From assembly GCA_001683735.1 (NCBI GenBank), contig LUGG01000001.1, forward strand, positions 1,736,001 to 1,800,000: a DNA stretch of 64,000 nt. The letters run 5' to 3'. Positions 48,515 through 59,900 of this stretch are shown one piece after another. The notes below the pieces were generated by a model. The model made no database searches, was not told where the DNA came from, and saw only the letters and a program-made list of their open reading frames with translations. Origin of the DNA: Grifola frondosa (lineage: Eukaryota > Basidiomycota > Agaricomycetes > Polyporales > Grifolaceae). The position numbers and the translations under genes were made by a program. Positions within the stretch are counted from its first letter, which is position 1. The number at the start of each line of letters is the position of its first letter.

Positions 48515-49449
48515 ATGTCCGCCCAGATTAGCAAGAGGCGCAAATTCGTCGCTGACGGTGTTTTCCGCGCCGAGTTGAACGACTTCTTCACTCGCGAGCT
48601 CTCCGAGGAGGGCTACTCTGGCTGTGATGTTCGGGTAACTCACGCCCGCACTGAGGTGAGAAATTTGTCTTTTGACCTCCCATTGCAATATCTTAAAGCA
48701 TGCACAGATTATCATCCGTGCCACCCATACCCAAGAAGTATTGGGCGAGAAGGGTCGCCGCATCAGGGAGCTTACTGCTCTCGTCCAGAAGCGTTTTAAA
48801 TTCCCCGAAAATGCTCTTGAGCTTTACGCCGAGAAGGTGCAATACCGTGGCCTCTCTGCCATCGCCCAGTGTGAGAGTTTGAGGTACAAGCTCCTTGGCG
48901 GTCTTGCCGTCCGTCGGTACGCATATCCCAATTCTGCACAAATTTGTACGAGGAGCTGAGGATGGTCCCAAGGGCGTGCTATGGTGTCCTCCGGTTCGTC
49001 ATGGAGTCCGGTGCGAAAGGTTGCGAGGTCGTCGTGTCTGGCAAGCTTCGTGCCGCTCGTGCCAAGTCCATGAAGTTTACCGATGGCTTCATGATCCACT
49101 CCGGTCAACCCGCCATTGATTTTGTCGACTACGCCGTCAGACACGTCATGCTTAGGCAGGGTGTGCTCGGCATCAAAGTAAAAATGTGTGTACTGTCCTC
49201 TCTTGTCTATATGACGATGGTGACCGTTACTTCTCCAGTATGAAAGGCTGGGATCCCGAGGGTCTCGTTGGTCCCCGCAAGCCTCTTCCAGATTCTGTTC
49301 AGATCCTCGAGCCTCCTATCGACAAGATCGTTGCGGAACCCACATCCGAACAGCGCGAACCGGCAGTTGTTGCGCAGCCCGCACCCCCCGCGGAGGAGCC
49401 TGCGGCGTACGCGCCCCAGCAGGAGCTGGAGCAGCCCGATGCTTTCTGA
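48515..49449 (+). CDS. RPS3: 40S ribosomal protein S3 (uS3)
   Basis: Small-subunit protein at the mRNA entry channel. Four exons in frame. [20 protein letters not shown] and [20 protein letters not shown] lead into the KH domain ([20 protein letters not shown]), then [100 protein letters not shown] and a longer Ala/Pro/Glu tail than in most species, ending [10 protein letters not shown]. About 250 residues. The start is set by the family N-terminus. No frame break. Confidence 0.97.
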
Positions 49450-49606
49450 TCTCGTTGTTTCTCTGCTATCGGTTTATTTGCCATGTATCATATACGACCG
49501 TCCTTCCAAGTGGTCATCAGTCATCATTTCACATATACTTGCTTGGTCCCAGGGTCAGCACTTATGGAGTTCTGCTCCTCTGAATTGTCATTATCCCTTG
49601 TGCGAG

Positions 49607-52600
49607 TTACAATTTCTGAGTTAAGCTGCTCCCAGCCAATCCATCTGTTGGAAGCACGAACGAAAGTTGCTTTGAGTATCTGGGGCCCCAGCCAGAAGGC
49701 CTGTTTCCCAAAGGTCCCACAGTAAACGTGAGCTGGACATCCGATAGCATCTGAGAAGGGTCAGAGACCGTGACCGACCCCTGGTCCAGCCTCCACAACA
49801 CAACCGCATTCCCCGTGGATTCCACTGTGATCGCCGCCTCTAGCGTGGACGGCGCAAACTGCACTGCGCCTCCGTCCGCATCCCAGAAGACGACCATCAC
49901 AACGCGATGCACCTCGTCGAAGACCGCAGAGATGCTGCGATCGTTCTGGATCGTCTTCAGTCGGGTGATAGGGCTCTTGCGCAGGAACGTCCCTTGATCA
50001 ACTGCTGGGAAAGTCGTGTATGACACGGGGACGTCGGTGGATCGGTGGTCAATCCACGCCGAAAACAAGTCCACCGTGGCAGTACCGACGGTGGAGACAC
50101 CGATTGTGCTCCAGTCGCCCGTGCGCAATCCCACATCCACCGCTAAATCAAAATTCTGACCGAAGAGTTCTGCGTCGAATGTGTATCCGACGTCATCGTG
50201 CCACAACGACTGCACGCGAGAGAAGTTCGTCTTCGACTGCAGGGGCAGCCCGTCCACGAGGACCACACCATTATGCCGCTTCTGGTCGAGCACAGAGAAG
50301 ACGGGCGTATCCGTGGAGGAGTTGATGCTGGAGATCATGACATATTGCACGTCGTCGTCGAGGAAAAACCAGGCCTTCTGCCAGCTGAGCGTCTGCGTAT
50401 ATGGGTTCGTGAAACGCATGGCAGCAGCACCGATCATGCCATCCGAGGCGCCTCCGACGAAGGCTTCTATGCCTGTGAATTGTGTATGACCACAGTCGAG
50501 GGTTGTGGCATTATAGTCCACCGTGATGCCAGGTATTACTGTCACAGTGAATTAATGAAGAAGGAGATAGAAGATTGAAGCAGACCTACAATTCCAATCC
50601 CATGCAACGGAAATATCTTCGTACTCGTCGCCTTGCAGATAAGTGTAAAGAACGCCGTCTGCAAGGTGAAAACCTAGAGGCTAGGATGAAATGAAAAAAG
50701 TCGGCGTGCTACAAACATGAGGCAGGAGAAGCCTCACATTTTCTAAGTTGGTGCATTCAGTGTTCTTCGTTCGCGAAGAATACATCCTTAGAGTAGTCAC
50801 ATATCCGGGACCACGATGCACCTTCATGAACATCATATTGAAAATATGTCCACCAAGATAGTCTGTCACGTACCATGTAATCGTTATTGTAGAACATACG
50901 ATTCCCGTTGATGCTCCCAACATTGGCATCGGTTGTGTTGGCAATCAAGCTATTGTAAACTGAGGTCAGATTTCCTGAGTCCCATTCTTCTCCCAGCTGC
51001 TGGATTTCAGTTATGTTTATGTTTATGCTTCCCGTCGCTCTGCGGGACAATAAATCAGTATCCCCCAAAGGATTCGTCAAGGAAATGCAAGAAAACAACT
51101 CGAAGCATCACCATCACTTACTGTTCGTCGGCAACTGGGAAACTGATAAATCGTCCTAAGACACTCTGCATGTCTTTTAGCCTCCTTCAAAATCGAATGG
51201 CAAGCACCACCTACGAAATCCCAATGCAATATGCCAGTGAGCACATTGCGGTAGATCATCCATAGATTCCCGTTCATTAAGGTCTCGAATGCGCTCTGAG
51301 ATCCAGTTCCTGCATCTGCAGCGGCAAACTGAGTTCCTCCAGCATCGATCTCCACGCCCAAGACATCCGTAGTGCTGAATCTTATATCAACAAGATGTCC
51401 CCGGTGTCGATGAAAGCACTCACTAGACCTGACCATAATTGCCATTATAAATAATCCCACCATGTTGTCCAAAGCTGCCGTCTGGTCTGATCCCGTCTGC
51501 TTCCACCGCATCTTCGATAACAACTTCATTGTGGATCCGCATGTATGCGTCGGTAATCATCGAGACGTTCGTCGTGAGGAGCGCCTGATCGATGCCTACT
51601 TTCGCTACGTCCAATGTGTTCGCGCCCGTCAGGAACCCGACGCCGTTAATGTTGTGATCGAAGGTGCCGTATGCACGTCCGGTGATGTGTGTGCAATTGC
51701 TGAGCTGCGTCGGTGTGAGGCTGTTGTTGGTGATCAAGAGACAGCCTTGGCTAAGGAGGAGCGGAATCCCGATAATCTAGACAAATTGGGTTATCTCCGG
51801 CGTCATATTTGCATTTGATAATGGGAACTGACGAACATTTGAATACCAGTTCGTGTTCCAGAAGCCAGGTGTCCCGCATGGGCATGAAGCCAGTCCCCCG
51901 GAGTCCAAGCACGACGGATCTGTGAAGTCGTTGATAAACCAGTAATCCATAGCTCGCGAGACAGAATCGAGCAAGGTGGCGCTCTGCACGTATTGATCGC
52001 CTTGGGGCAAGCCGCCATGCCATGCAGCTGCCATGGTCACTGAAAAAGTCATGAACGGTATGAATAACGTCTATCATGGACTCTTGTTGGCTTACCAATA
52101 CGTTGCCAGTGCGTCTCTGCAGGCCTATGAACGTGGAACAATAAGCCCAGGCATCCTTAAGTGCCTGTGATGATTTGAACTGACCAATTGGCGCGACGAG
52201 CATTGCAACCGGTGGTGTAGTCCACTTCCGAGTCAGGCCACTTCCCGTTTGCATCAAGGGTTGAAAGCCTGTGCGTAACAATATTTCACTTGTCAATAAA
52301 TTTCAGCAAATTTGGATGTACCATTGAGAGATGTTTGCAGCTGTTCCCGCGCCAGCGACAACAAAAGATAACCTGCGCTCCCGTATGGTCTCTATATCAT
52401 CCAATATCCCAATATCAATGTTTTGCTGGGTGATGCCGACGTTGGAGGACGAGATATCAGATTGTTTTAGCGAACGATAGGATCTTCCGTCTTTAAAGCC
52501 ACGAGACCGGGACCATGGAGCAGCCCGAGATAGTTCGGTAATCTCTTCCGATTCTGCTTGCACAGCAGAAGATGATGCTGCAAGTGCATAGATCAGAGAA

Positions 52601-52732
52601 GTGCCCGTTCATTAGAAATTGCACATAGCGCCTTCTGAGCGCTGGAGACGTACCACTTGTTCTCGCGCTGGTGATACAGAGCAAAGCAGCACCAAATGCA
52701 AAGTACAAAGTCCTCAATAGTGGATTGAGCAT
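49607..52732 (-). CDS. Secreted polysaccharide lyase family 8 (PL8)
   Basis: Lyase of the hyaluronate/chondroitin/xanthan/glucuronan-lyase superfamily, cleaving uronic-acid polysaccharides by beta-elimination. A signal peptide (LLRTLYFAFGAALLCITSAR) marks secretion. About twelve exons all keep frame. Alpha-toroid part: GKWPDSEVDYTTGCNARRAN, THWQRIVTMAAAWHGGLPQG, CPCGTPGFWNTNWYSN. Catalytic stretch: EADGIRPDGSFGQHGGIIYN then GNYGQVY, with the His and Tyr expected of the PL8 site and an Asn in the preceding region. Beta-sandwich part: VHRGPGYVTTLRMYSSRTKN, NPLGFHLADGVLYTYLQGDE and DISVAWDWNLIPGITVDYNA, ending in SSLTQKL. The substrate cannot be decided from sequence. It lies in an otherwise housekeeping block, next to the transposon-like element. 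Confidence 0.88.
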
Positions 52733-53303
52733 CTTTCGCTATGAATGCAGACCTCTGGCGGGCAGTGAGCTGAAAGCTCTGAGGATGGCTGACGGCTCTT
52801 AAGCATGACCGCGACCGAGCGGATGACACCTTCTTTCAGAGGGTGACAGCGCCAAGCTCAACTGGAGTTGGGTAACGACGTTTACAGGTCTCATGATATG
52901 GAATATGAAGCTAGATAGACTACAAGATTATTCAAGTCCAATCATGTTTGTGTTAAACGTAGCTTACGCAGGATCTCGTGCACGAACGATTTATAACTCG
53001 GCGCCCCTTGCACAACGCCGAATGTAAACCAGAAATGACCACATGGTCTCTTGTATAAGCGCTTCCTGGGAATATTTTCGCTCACGAAGTTCTGATAGCA
53101 CCGTTCCAGACATATTTGAGGTGAAGCGTACCTCACTACATGTGTCGCCTGATATGTCATATGCGATTTCTGAGCCCTGGATCGAAGCCTTGTGAGAGAG
53201 TATGAGAGGTGCAGACATAGGATTGGGTATCTGTTAGTCGAGGAGATGAAGCGGTGTCGCCATAGAAAGAAATCAATGTCAACAGGTGGCTGCAGGTGGC
53301 TGC
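52733..53303. other. PL8 upstream region, possible small ORF
   Basis: A 570-bp stretch upstream of the PL8 lyase. A minus-strand frame at 53218-52991 (75 codons, MSAPLILSHKASIQGSEIAY...) has no recognised domain and is not called. GTGGCTGC occurs twice at 53286-53303; the second copy is the left target duplication of the element that follows. Confidence 0.35.
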
Positions 53304-53395
53304 AGCACCCCTGACAATTCACCAAGAGGCCTGATCCGGATTCTTGAAAATCGGCCAAAAATGTCCGTGAAAAAAAGTCGAAATTTGGCCAAAAA

Positions 53396-53545
53396 TGTCC
53401 GGATTAAATCAGGCATTCGACCATTTCTCAAAAATTTGTCCGGACTTCAGATCAGGCCCTCTGAGAGCGTGAAAATGTCCGGATTCCAGGATCAGGGCTC
53501 CAAAATCGATATTTTTGTCCGGATACGATAATCAGGCATTCCCGA
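53396..53545 (+). repeat. Left cluster of four ~40-bp units
   Basis: TCCGGA occurs at 53398, 53439, 53478 and 53518 (steps of 41, 39 and 40), each preceded by A/T-rich sequence ending TG and followed within 6-10 bases by TCAGG. A degenerate unit (TCCGTGA) lies one step upstream near 53364. Regular spacing suggests subterminal protein-binding sites. Confidence 0.8.
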
Positions 53546-53871
53546 ATCTCTCAATTTATAAGATAGACTAGTGAAAACTGCAGCGGAGAACACAGAACAT
53601 ATAGAACTTCAGAAGCCGTGGACATTGAAGCCGTGGAGGGAGCAAAGCGACCACTGAGGTTGGTGAGGGTTATGCACAATCGATCGCCTTAAAAAAATTC
53701 TAATCTACATGTACGATCGCCTTTGAAACACTTTTGAAACCGACACAAAGACCATAGTAGCATATAGTAGATAACTCTTATATAATTTCCTGAAATTCGA
53801 CAATCTAGAGTATATGCAGAAATAATTACTTCCTAATCCCTCATAATTGATAAGCCTACATTTGTCCGGAC

Positions 53872-54013
53872 CACAGATCAGGCCTGCCAAGATCTCTGGC
53901 ATTTTGTCCGGACAAATCCTCAGGCATTTCGCTGGAAAACCTCTGTTTTGTCCGGATTAAATCAGGCATAGGCCCTCAAAATTCCCAAAATTTGTCCGGA
54001 TTAGGCTCAGGCA
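53872..54013 (+). repeat. Right cluster of four ~40-bp units
   Basis: TCCGGA at 53875, 53917, 53951 and 53995, each in a TTTGTCCGGA context and followed by TCAGGC. Same orientation as the left cluster, with looser spacing (42, 34 and 44). The unit TGTCCGGATTAAATCAGGCA is identical at 53396 and 53949. Confidence 0.8.
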
Positions 54014-54300
54014 TCCTCCCTTATTGTCAGGGGTCCTGTGGCTGCCGTGCGTAGGCGACGATTCAATGAGATCGTTCAATTGACGAGATCGCGGACCCAA
54101 ATACGTTGCTGAGTTTGAATGTGCCGCGTGGTGTATGTACATCGGCTCTAATTATAACCCCACGCGGATGTGGCGCCTGCGTGAGGACACACACCGCCCT
54201 GTTCGTGCGTGGGGGCCATAGTACTGTACTTATTACATGCAACTCCATTTTCTTGGCTAAAAACCTACTGGAATAGTGTCCGTCACAAAGCGAGAAGGCT

Positions 54301-56178
54301 ATGGATGAAAGGAACGTAGTGTCCGACTTGGAAACCTGGTAAGTAAGGCGCGAACCTAGTTTTCGGGCCGTTACGTTTCGAAACTGACTTGCGGCTTCCA
54401 TGAATCCCCAGGGACCGCCTTCTTAGTGAACAGACGGGTAAGTTCGACTCACGCACTCTATTTCCTGTGCTGAGAGCATCGCGGCAAGTTCTCTTTAGGA
54501 AGACCGCCGCTGAGAATGCTGAGCTCAAGGCGCGTGTAGAGGAGCTTGAAAGGGAGCTCTCCGTTTGGAAATCAGCCTTGAAGGCAGCAGATGAAGAAAA
54601 GACCATGCTCAGTAGGACCGCGCTGAGGCTGGAGAGGAACATGGGCTCGCTGAGGGTGCGTCCAAAACTGTCTCTCTGTTTGCCTTCAGACGCTAACAGT
54701 ATGGTGCTGTAGGAGGACAACCCACTCATTTTATGCCTCATAGATGGCGACGGAAACATATTTTCATCTGATCTCATTACAATGGGCCAAGCTGGACGCC
54801 AGGCTGCGATGCTTTTAACGAAGGGCCTCACCGACCACCTAGCAAGTATCGACCCTGCGGATGTCTCGACACCTAGTCGAGGTCAGGTCTGGCTCACCAT
54901 TTACTGCAACAAGAGCGGGCTCCTGGATACTTTGATAAACAACGAAATTTGCACCGCGGAGGAATTTGAAGCATTTGTATTGGGATTTAATCAGGCATCA
55001 CCTTTGTTTTCCATTGTAGATGCCGGTAGCGGTAAAGAGGCTGCTGATTCCAAAATCAAAGGTATAATTATCTGATTACACTGCTATTTTTTGTTCATTT
55101 TGACTTGATCTCTAGAATGTCTGCGCGTTTTTACTCGTTTCCCCCAAACCTCAAGGGTATTTTTTGGAGGTACGTCATTTGCTCAAGAGTTGTACTTGTG
55201 CTGATAGTGCTGTAGGTGCCCATGACAATGGATACACGTCGACTTTGAACTACCTTCAAAATGAAGGTCTTCTGGATAAGGTCACTCTCCTCCGGGGCTA
55301 TAAAGACCTCGCCTATGAAATCAAGAATTTAAATCTGCCTTTCCTTGAAATCGAAGGCATCTTCATGCCGAGAAAGCTCCAAAGTAGTCCTTTCAAGAGG
55401 TCCAATAACAATATCGACATTCAAGGCCAAGTCTCCGACTTCGACAACCTGCGCAACAATGGCAACTCCCGGGGCCGAACACAAGTCCCGGCAAAACCTC
55501 GCCGCCTGGACCCTAATCTGGTATGTGAAATGTCACAGAGTTGAAAAAAAATGGAAATTTTTGATCATATTACTATTTGAAAGCCCCTTCATAAACGTTC
55601 GCCTTCGTCTTTCTACCGACGTACACCATAATTGACTTCCGCTGCAGAAAAAACCGCCGGCCTGTAATTTTCACTATCTCGCCACTTGCAAACATGGGCA
55701 GAACTGTCGTTATGCGCACGATTATGTCCCTACGACCGAACAACTTAATGAGCTACGTATCAATGCCAAAATGTGGCCATGTCCGTTTGTAAATCAGGGT
55801 GAGCGGAGATAATCCTAATGATGTCGACATATCAGTTTGATCCCGTCGTTTTCAGGCTATCCCTGTTTTTTGGAGATGGTTGTTGCAATAGCCATGTTTG
55901 TCCCAGAGGTCCAAGTTGTTTCTTCAAGCAGCAAGGCAAATGCAAGTTCATCGGGAGTACGTCATCCTCTTCTACCCCTTGTCGCTGAGGCTAAGTTACC
56001 CTCTACAGAATTCATGCACAGTGCGCAGCCTGTCACCCCGCGGTGGCAGCAGGATATGTCTGAGCGCCACCACCACCAGCTCGGGCTCGCAAGCTCTATC
56101 CAGCACCGTATGGGAAGCCTGATGGGAAACACGGTGTTCCTGCCTGACGTCGATAATGCAGAAAACGTGTTGTCGTAG
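54301..56178 (+). CDS. CCCH zinc-finger protein with coiled coil and DUF7923-like domain (frame break)
   Basis: Probable RNA-binding protein of a fungal CCCH family. An N-terminal coiled coil (AENAELKARVEELERELSVW) is followed by a globular domain with a DGDGNIF loop (NPLILCLIDGDGNIFSSDLI, GRQAAMLLTKGLTDHL, WLTIYCNKSGLLDTLI, RVFFGGAHDNGYTSTLNYLQ), then CCCH fingers: CNFHYLATCKHGQNCRYAH and, after correction, a second Cys-rich unit (CFFGDGCCNSHVCPRGPSC). The correction is one extra T in TTTTTT at 55866-55871; as given, this finger is lost. The second coding exon also seems one base short before its donor near 54436 (GGG where GGGG would fit), so the first 20 residues are less certain. The stop at 56176-56178 follows a His/Gln-rich tail. 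Confidence 0.75.
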
Positions 56179-56931
56179 TATTACAGTTACTCTCAGTCAC
56201 TTTTGTCGCGCAATCCACTTCGGTCTTCCAATGGTGCAGGAGAAACCAATTTATTAATTTGGGACGTGCTTTCAGGACTTGTAGAATATCAGAACCAACT
56301 GCACTAACCCGCAAATAGGACAGCGACTGGCTTGAGAGTTATTAAGGATCCAACGCCGTGTCCAGCGATAACGACGTTGATGATCGAAAGGCTTCGCTCC
56401 CAACCTGCAACTGGGCGACCAGAGAAAACGTCGATAACCCGTCGAACGCGTTGTGGTTGCCCATGCCAGGAGTATAGCCAAGATGAGGATCGCGAACCTC
56501 GTCTCCGCCTTCTCGTGAACGTCTGTAACACCGGGTGCATAAACCAGGGGTAACCAGGGCCACTGGCCTGCGCCAGTCTGCACGAGATATTCTGAGTGAA
56601 ATGATGATAAAGAGTGATCCGGATGTGCACCCCCTGGAAGAAAACATGATCTCGTTGCTGTGCAGGGCGTGAGCGGAAGCTCTGAGAAATTATCGTGCGG
56701 AAATGTTGCATCGTAGCATGGTCTGTGGGCACTGTCTCTCCCCCGCGTTGAGAAACAGTGAGCTCGATAGCAGTGAACTCTGAAGGAACGCGAAGTGTCC
56801 TGGTCGCGATGATGATTACTTGTGTCGATGTTGTGGTCAACACACGCGTCTCGAATATTGTTCGTCTTGTTATGGCAACTTCAATCATCGCTGCTCGCCA
56901 TTGCACCTAACGTCCTCGTCATATCCTATTC
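56179..56931. other. Intergenic, possible minus-strand ORF
   Basis: About 750 bp between the CCCH gene and SEC8. Two overlapping minus-strand frames (56906-56304 and 56583-56272) exist. The second ends in WILNNSQASRCPICGLVQ, which resembles the last part of a RING finger, but no complete finger or convincing exon set was found. Left uncalled. Confidence 0.3.
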
Positions 56932-59900
56932 ATGTCTCGAACACCCAACTATCCATCTGACCCTTTCCGACGTGCTAGATCTCCTAGTATCAGCGAAAAT
57001 GGTGCCGGTCCAAATGTCAGACCCCTCCAGATCGGCCGCCCCTCGACTCGCCCAACCACCCCGAGTAACAGCTCCATGACGTCGAGCTCACCCAAAGGTC
57101 CAACACGTCCCACCAGATCTGGGCTGCGAAGTCGCCATGTATCCGAGTACTCAACCTCTGACCGCACGTCCACAGATTCGCGTGCTACGCGCGACTCTAG
57201 AGACCAGCAGGATGTGGGCACCCCGCTCCCCGACCCTTCTTTCCCCTACACAAACCGGAATAATGTGTCGAGCTCGTCGACTTTATCGAACGGGCGGTCA
57301 AAGAACCCTGTGTCTCCGCCGGCGGAAATATCTCCCACGTCTATGGCCATAGTGGAGGCATTCATTGGACGAAGAAGGGGATGACGAATGACAGTATGAT
57401 GGACGCTGAGTACGAGAGGGAGAAGGAGAGAGAGCTGGAGGTCCAGAAGGCCCGTCAAAAACGCATAAGGGACAAGGTGCCGGGAGGAGAGGAACCGGAA
57501 AGGCGAAGGCCGGTGACATTGATGGTGAGTATCTGGCAACGTGTCCTCGGGGTGGTGGTCGTCGTCGAGGAGGTCTTGAAATAAGTGTAATTTACTCACG
57601 CCGAACATTAGCTGTCCTGGATGAGATCAAGGACGAGTGGGCAATTGTCAACGATTTGGACGTAGGTTGCACATTCCGACTGGTCAAGACATTATGTTGA
57701 TCCCAGTAGTTCAATCCAGTTGATCTGGCTCTGCAATTACTGGACGAGTCGTCTTTGGGAAAAGACTTGGACTCTTTCCGAAGGACAAAATACATGCTTT
57801 CCAGGGCATTGAAGGGCTCCGTTGACAGTATGTCCACCTATTGCATGCATTTCTGATCTACCTGGTCACATATCTGCAGAGCACTATCAGGCCTTTAATG
57901 CTGCTCTCCCTCACCACGCATCGTTGTTGAGTCATCTTGATGTCACTCATACGCAGATCAAAGATGCGCGTACCGCTTTGCAAGAAGCCAAGGAAACCAT
58001 GAGTAGCAAACGCGCAGACTTAGTCCAACTGTGGTCCAGAAGTCAAACGGTTGAAGAAATGATGCGTATCCTTGACCAAATGTGCGTCATGCCTGTGGCT
58101 GCGTAGGTACGCAAGCTGTGCCAACTGATATAGTTCTGTTACGTAGCGAACACCTGAGATCGGTCCCTGATGCTCTGGAGAGTCTGATACTGGAGAAACG
58201 ATTACTTCAGGCGGCGATTCTTCTCGTACGAAGTCTCAAGTTCATCAATAAGCAAGACATGCTCGAGATCGGAGCATTGTCAGATCTTCGGAGCTACCTC
58301 AATGGACAGGAAACAGTGGGTTTGAAGATTAGTTCACGAGGACAGACTAATCATTGGCATAATTAGGCTCTTCGAGAAATCCTGGTCGACGAGCTCCATA
58401 GTCACCTGTATTTGAAATCATTTTGGTGTGAGTCACGATGGATAGTATATACGCCCAATCAGCAGGCATGTAAGTGGCTCAGATCTGTAATGTTTGAAAA
58501 TCCTTATGACATTTTGCAGTCCCCTCGACCCAATTTGAGGATGTTGGTCCTAATGCGCCAGTTGCAGAACCTCAGGATTCGTCTGCATCCTCTCCAATAT
58601 CTCCAACTTCAACCCGTTTGACTCGCTTTCTTGACGATCTCGCTGTTCGTCCAAACGACCCGCCTTTCAATGTCAATGATTCGACTTTCGGTAATAACCC
58701 TTCATCTTTATCAGAATCTGCGAGCACGTCTGCGATTGGTCTCTCTACTATCCCGTCTTCCGCTTCCTTGACCGGCATTCCGACCAATTCCGCTTCTATG
58801 TTTTCCTCGACCCAATCAACCCCTTCACGGAATCCTGAGGCTGATTCGTTTGCCTACATGGAGACCCTTCTTGAAGCGCTTGCTATCCTTGGCAAGATGG
58901 GTAGTGGCTTGGACGTCGTAGCTCAGAAGCTTCCTGGTGAGATCTATTCACTAGTAAACAACAGTGGACGAAGTATCCGATCGCGCTGAGTATGGGCGGA
59001 GGGGCTCTATGATAGCAGCCATTGGTCCTGGACCAGGCTCTGGACGGCTCGACGATATATCGTTCCTATCGGCCTCCACTATTTCGAACAATATGGATCT
59101 TGGGTCATCCCTTGCTGGAGTTGCGATATCGGCTACGTTGTCGGGACCCGTTCCCAATGGCAGGATCTCGCGTCTGAAAGCGACGAGCCTGCGATTAACA
59201 GCTCTGGAGTTGTCGACCAAGTTTGTTGATCAGGAAACCCTGCGAGACTTCTTCTGGACGCTGTATTCCAAACTTATTGCCGTCGGTGAGGGTCTTCGGG
59301 TGGTGTATGAAGTTTCCAATCGGATAGGCTCGGTAAGTAGCGACTACTCTCTGTCTGAGTCATGACGTTGCATTTTAATGCATGCTGATGGAATGCCATC
59401 TCAGAGGCGAGATTTCAAGGATTCTTTAGAGACCAAGTCCGGCTCTCTGTTTCCCATCGCCGATATATGGATGCCTGTACAAGCAGAGGTTTGTTATCTC
59501 ACTTAGGGTGCCATGTTATGCTAACACTTGGACAGGTTCGCACATTATTGACGGATTACATCACGGATGAAGAACAGGGTGCGATGTCGGGCCGCAATCC
59601 GATATCCTCCATCAACGAAGTTCTCCGCGAAGGCCGTTTCAATCGGGACAAAACGAAGGTTCGTGTTCTATACACAAGTCACCATAAGCGTTACTAAAAT
59701 ATGTCTTCTTGGCCAGCCTGTTTTCCGCTTTGCCGACACTGACGCGAAGATCGCCACGAAAATTCTTAAGCAACATGAGGACGAGCTTACTCGCGTACTA
59801 AAGGATACTGTTCCGGGACTTGTCCAAGGATCAGAGAATGCCGTCCAAGCTACTCTTGCTGCTGTTGGAACGGACGACCGCCTTATAGGAGTAGGCCAAC

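Larger units (their letters stand above)
53304..54037. mobile_element. Non-autonomous DNA transposon-like element with 8-bp target duplication
   Basis: A 734-bp element. Left end AGCACCCCTGACAAT (53304-53318) and right end ATTGTCAGGGGTCCT (54023-54037) are inverted repeats, 14 of 15 matching. Both ends are flanked directly by GTGGCTGC (53296-53303 and 54038-54045), a perfect 8-bp target-site duplication of the size made by hAT and P superfamily elements. The inverted repeat continues loosely inward: GCCTGATCCGGA near the left end faces TCCGGATTAGGCTCAGGC near the right end. Inside are two clusters of TCCGGA...TCAGGC repeats and a roughly 300-bp AT-rich centre without a long ORF, so no transposase is encoded. 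Superfamily is a guess from duplication size only. Confidence 0.75.

Noticed and set aside
53396..54013. CRISPR-like array
   Set aside because: Units are short and diverged, spacers are not unique fixed-length inserts, and the host is a eukaryote. Inverted ends and a target duplication point to a transposon.
56272..56906. Minus-strand RING-like gene
   Set aside because: Only a CPIC end resembles RING; the other zinc ligands are missing and frames do not join through credible introns.
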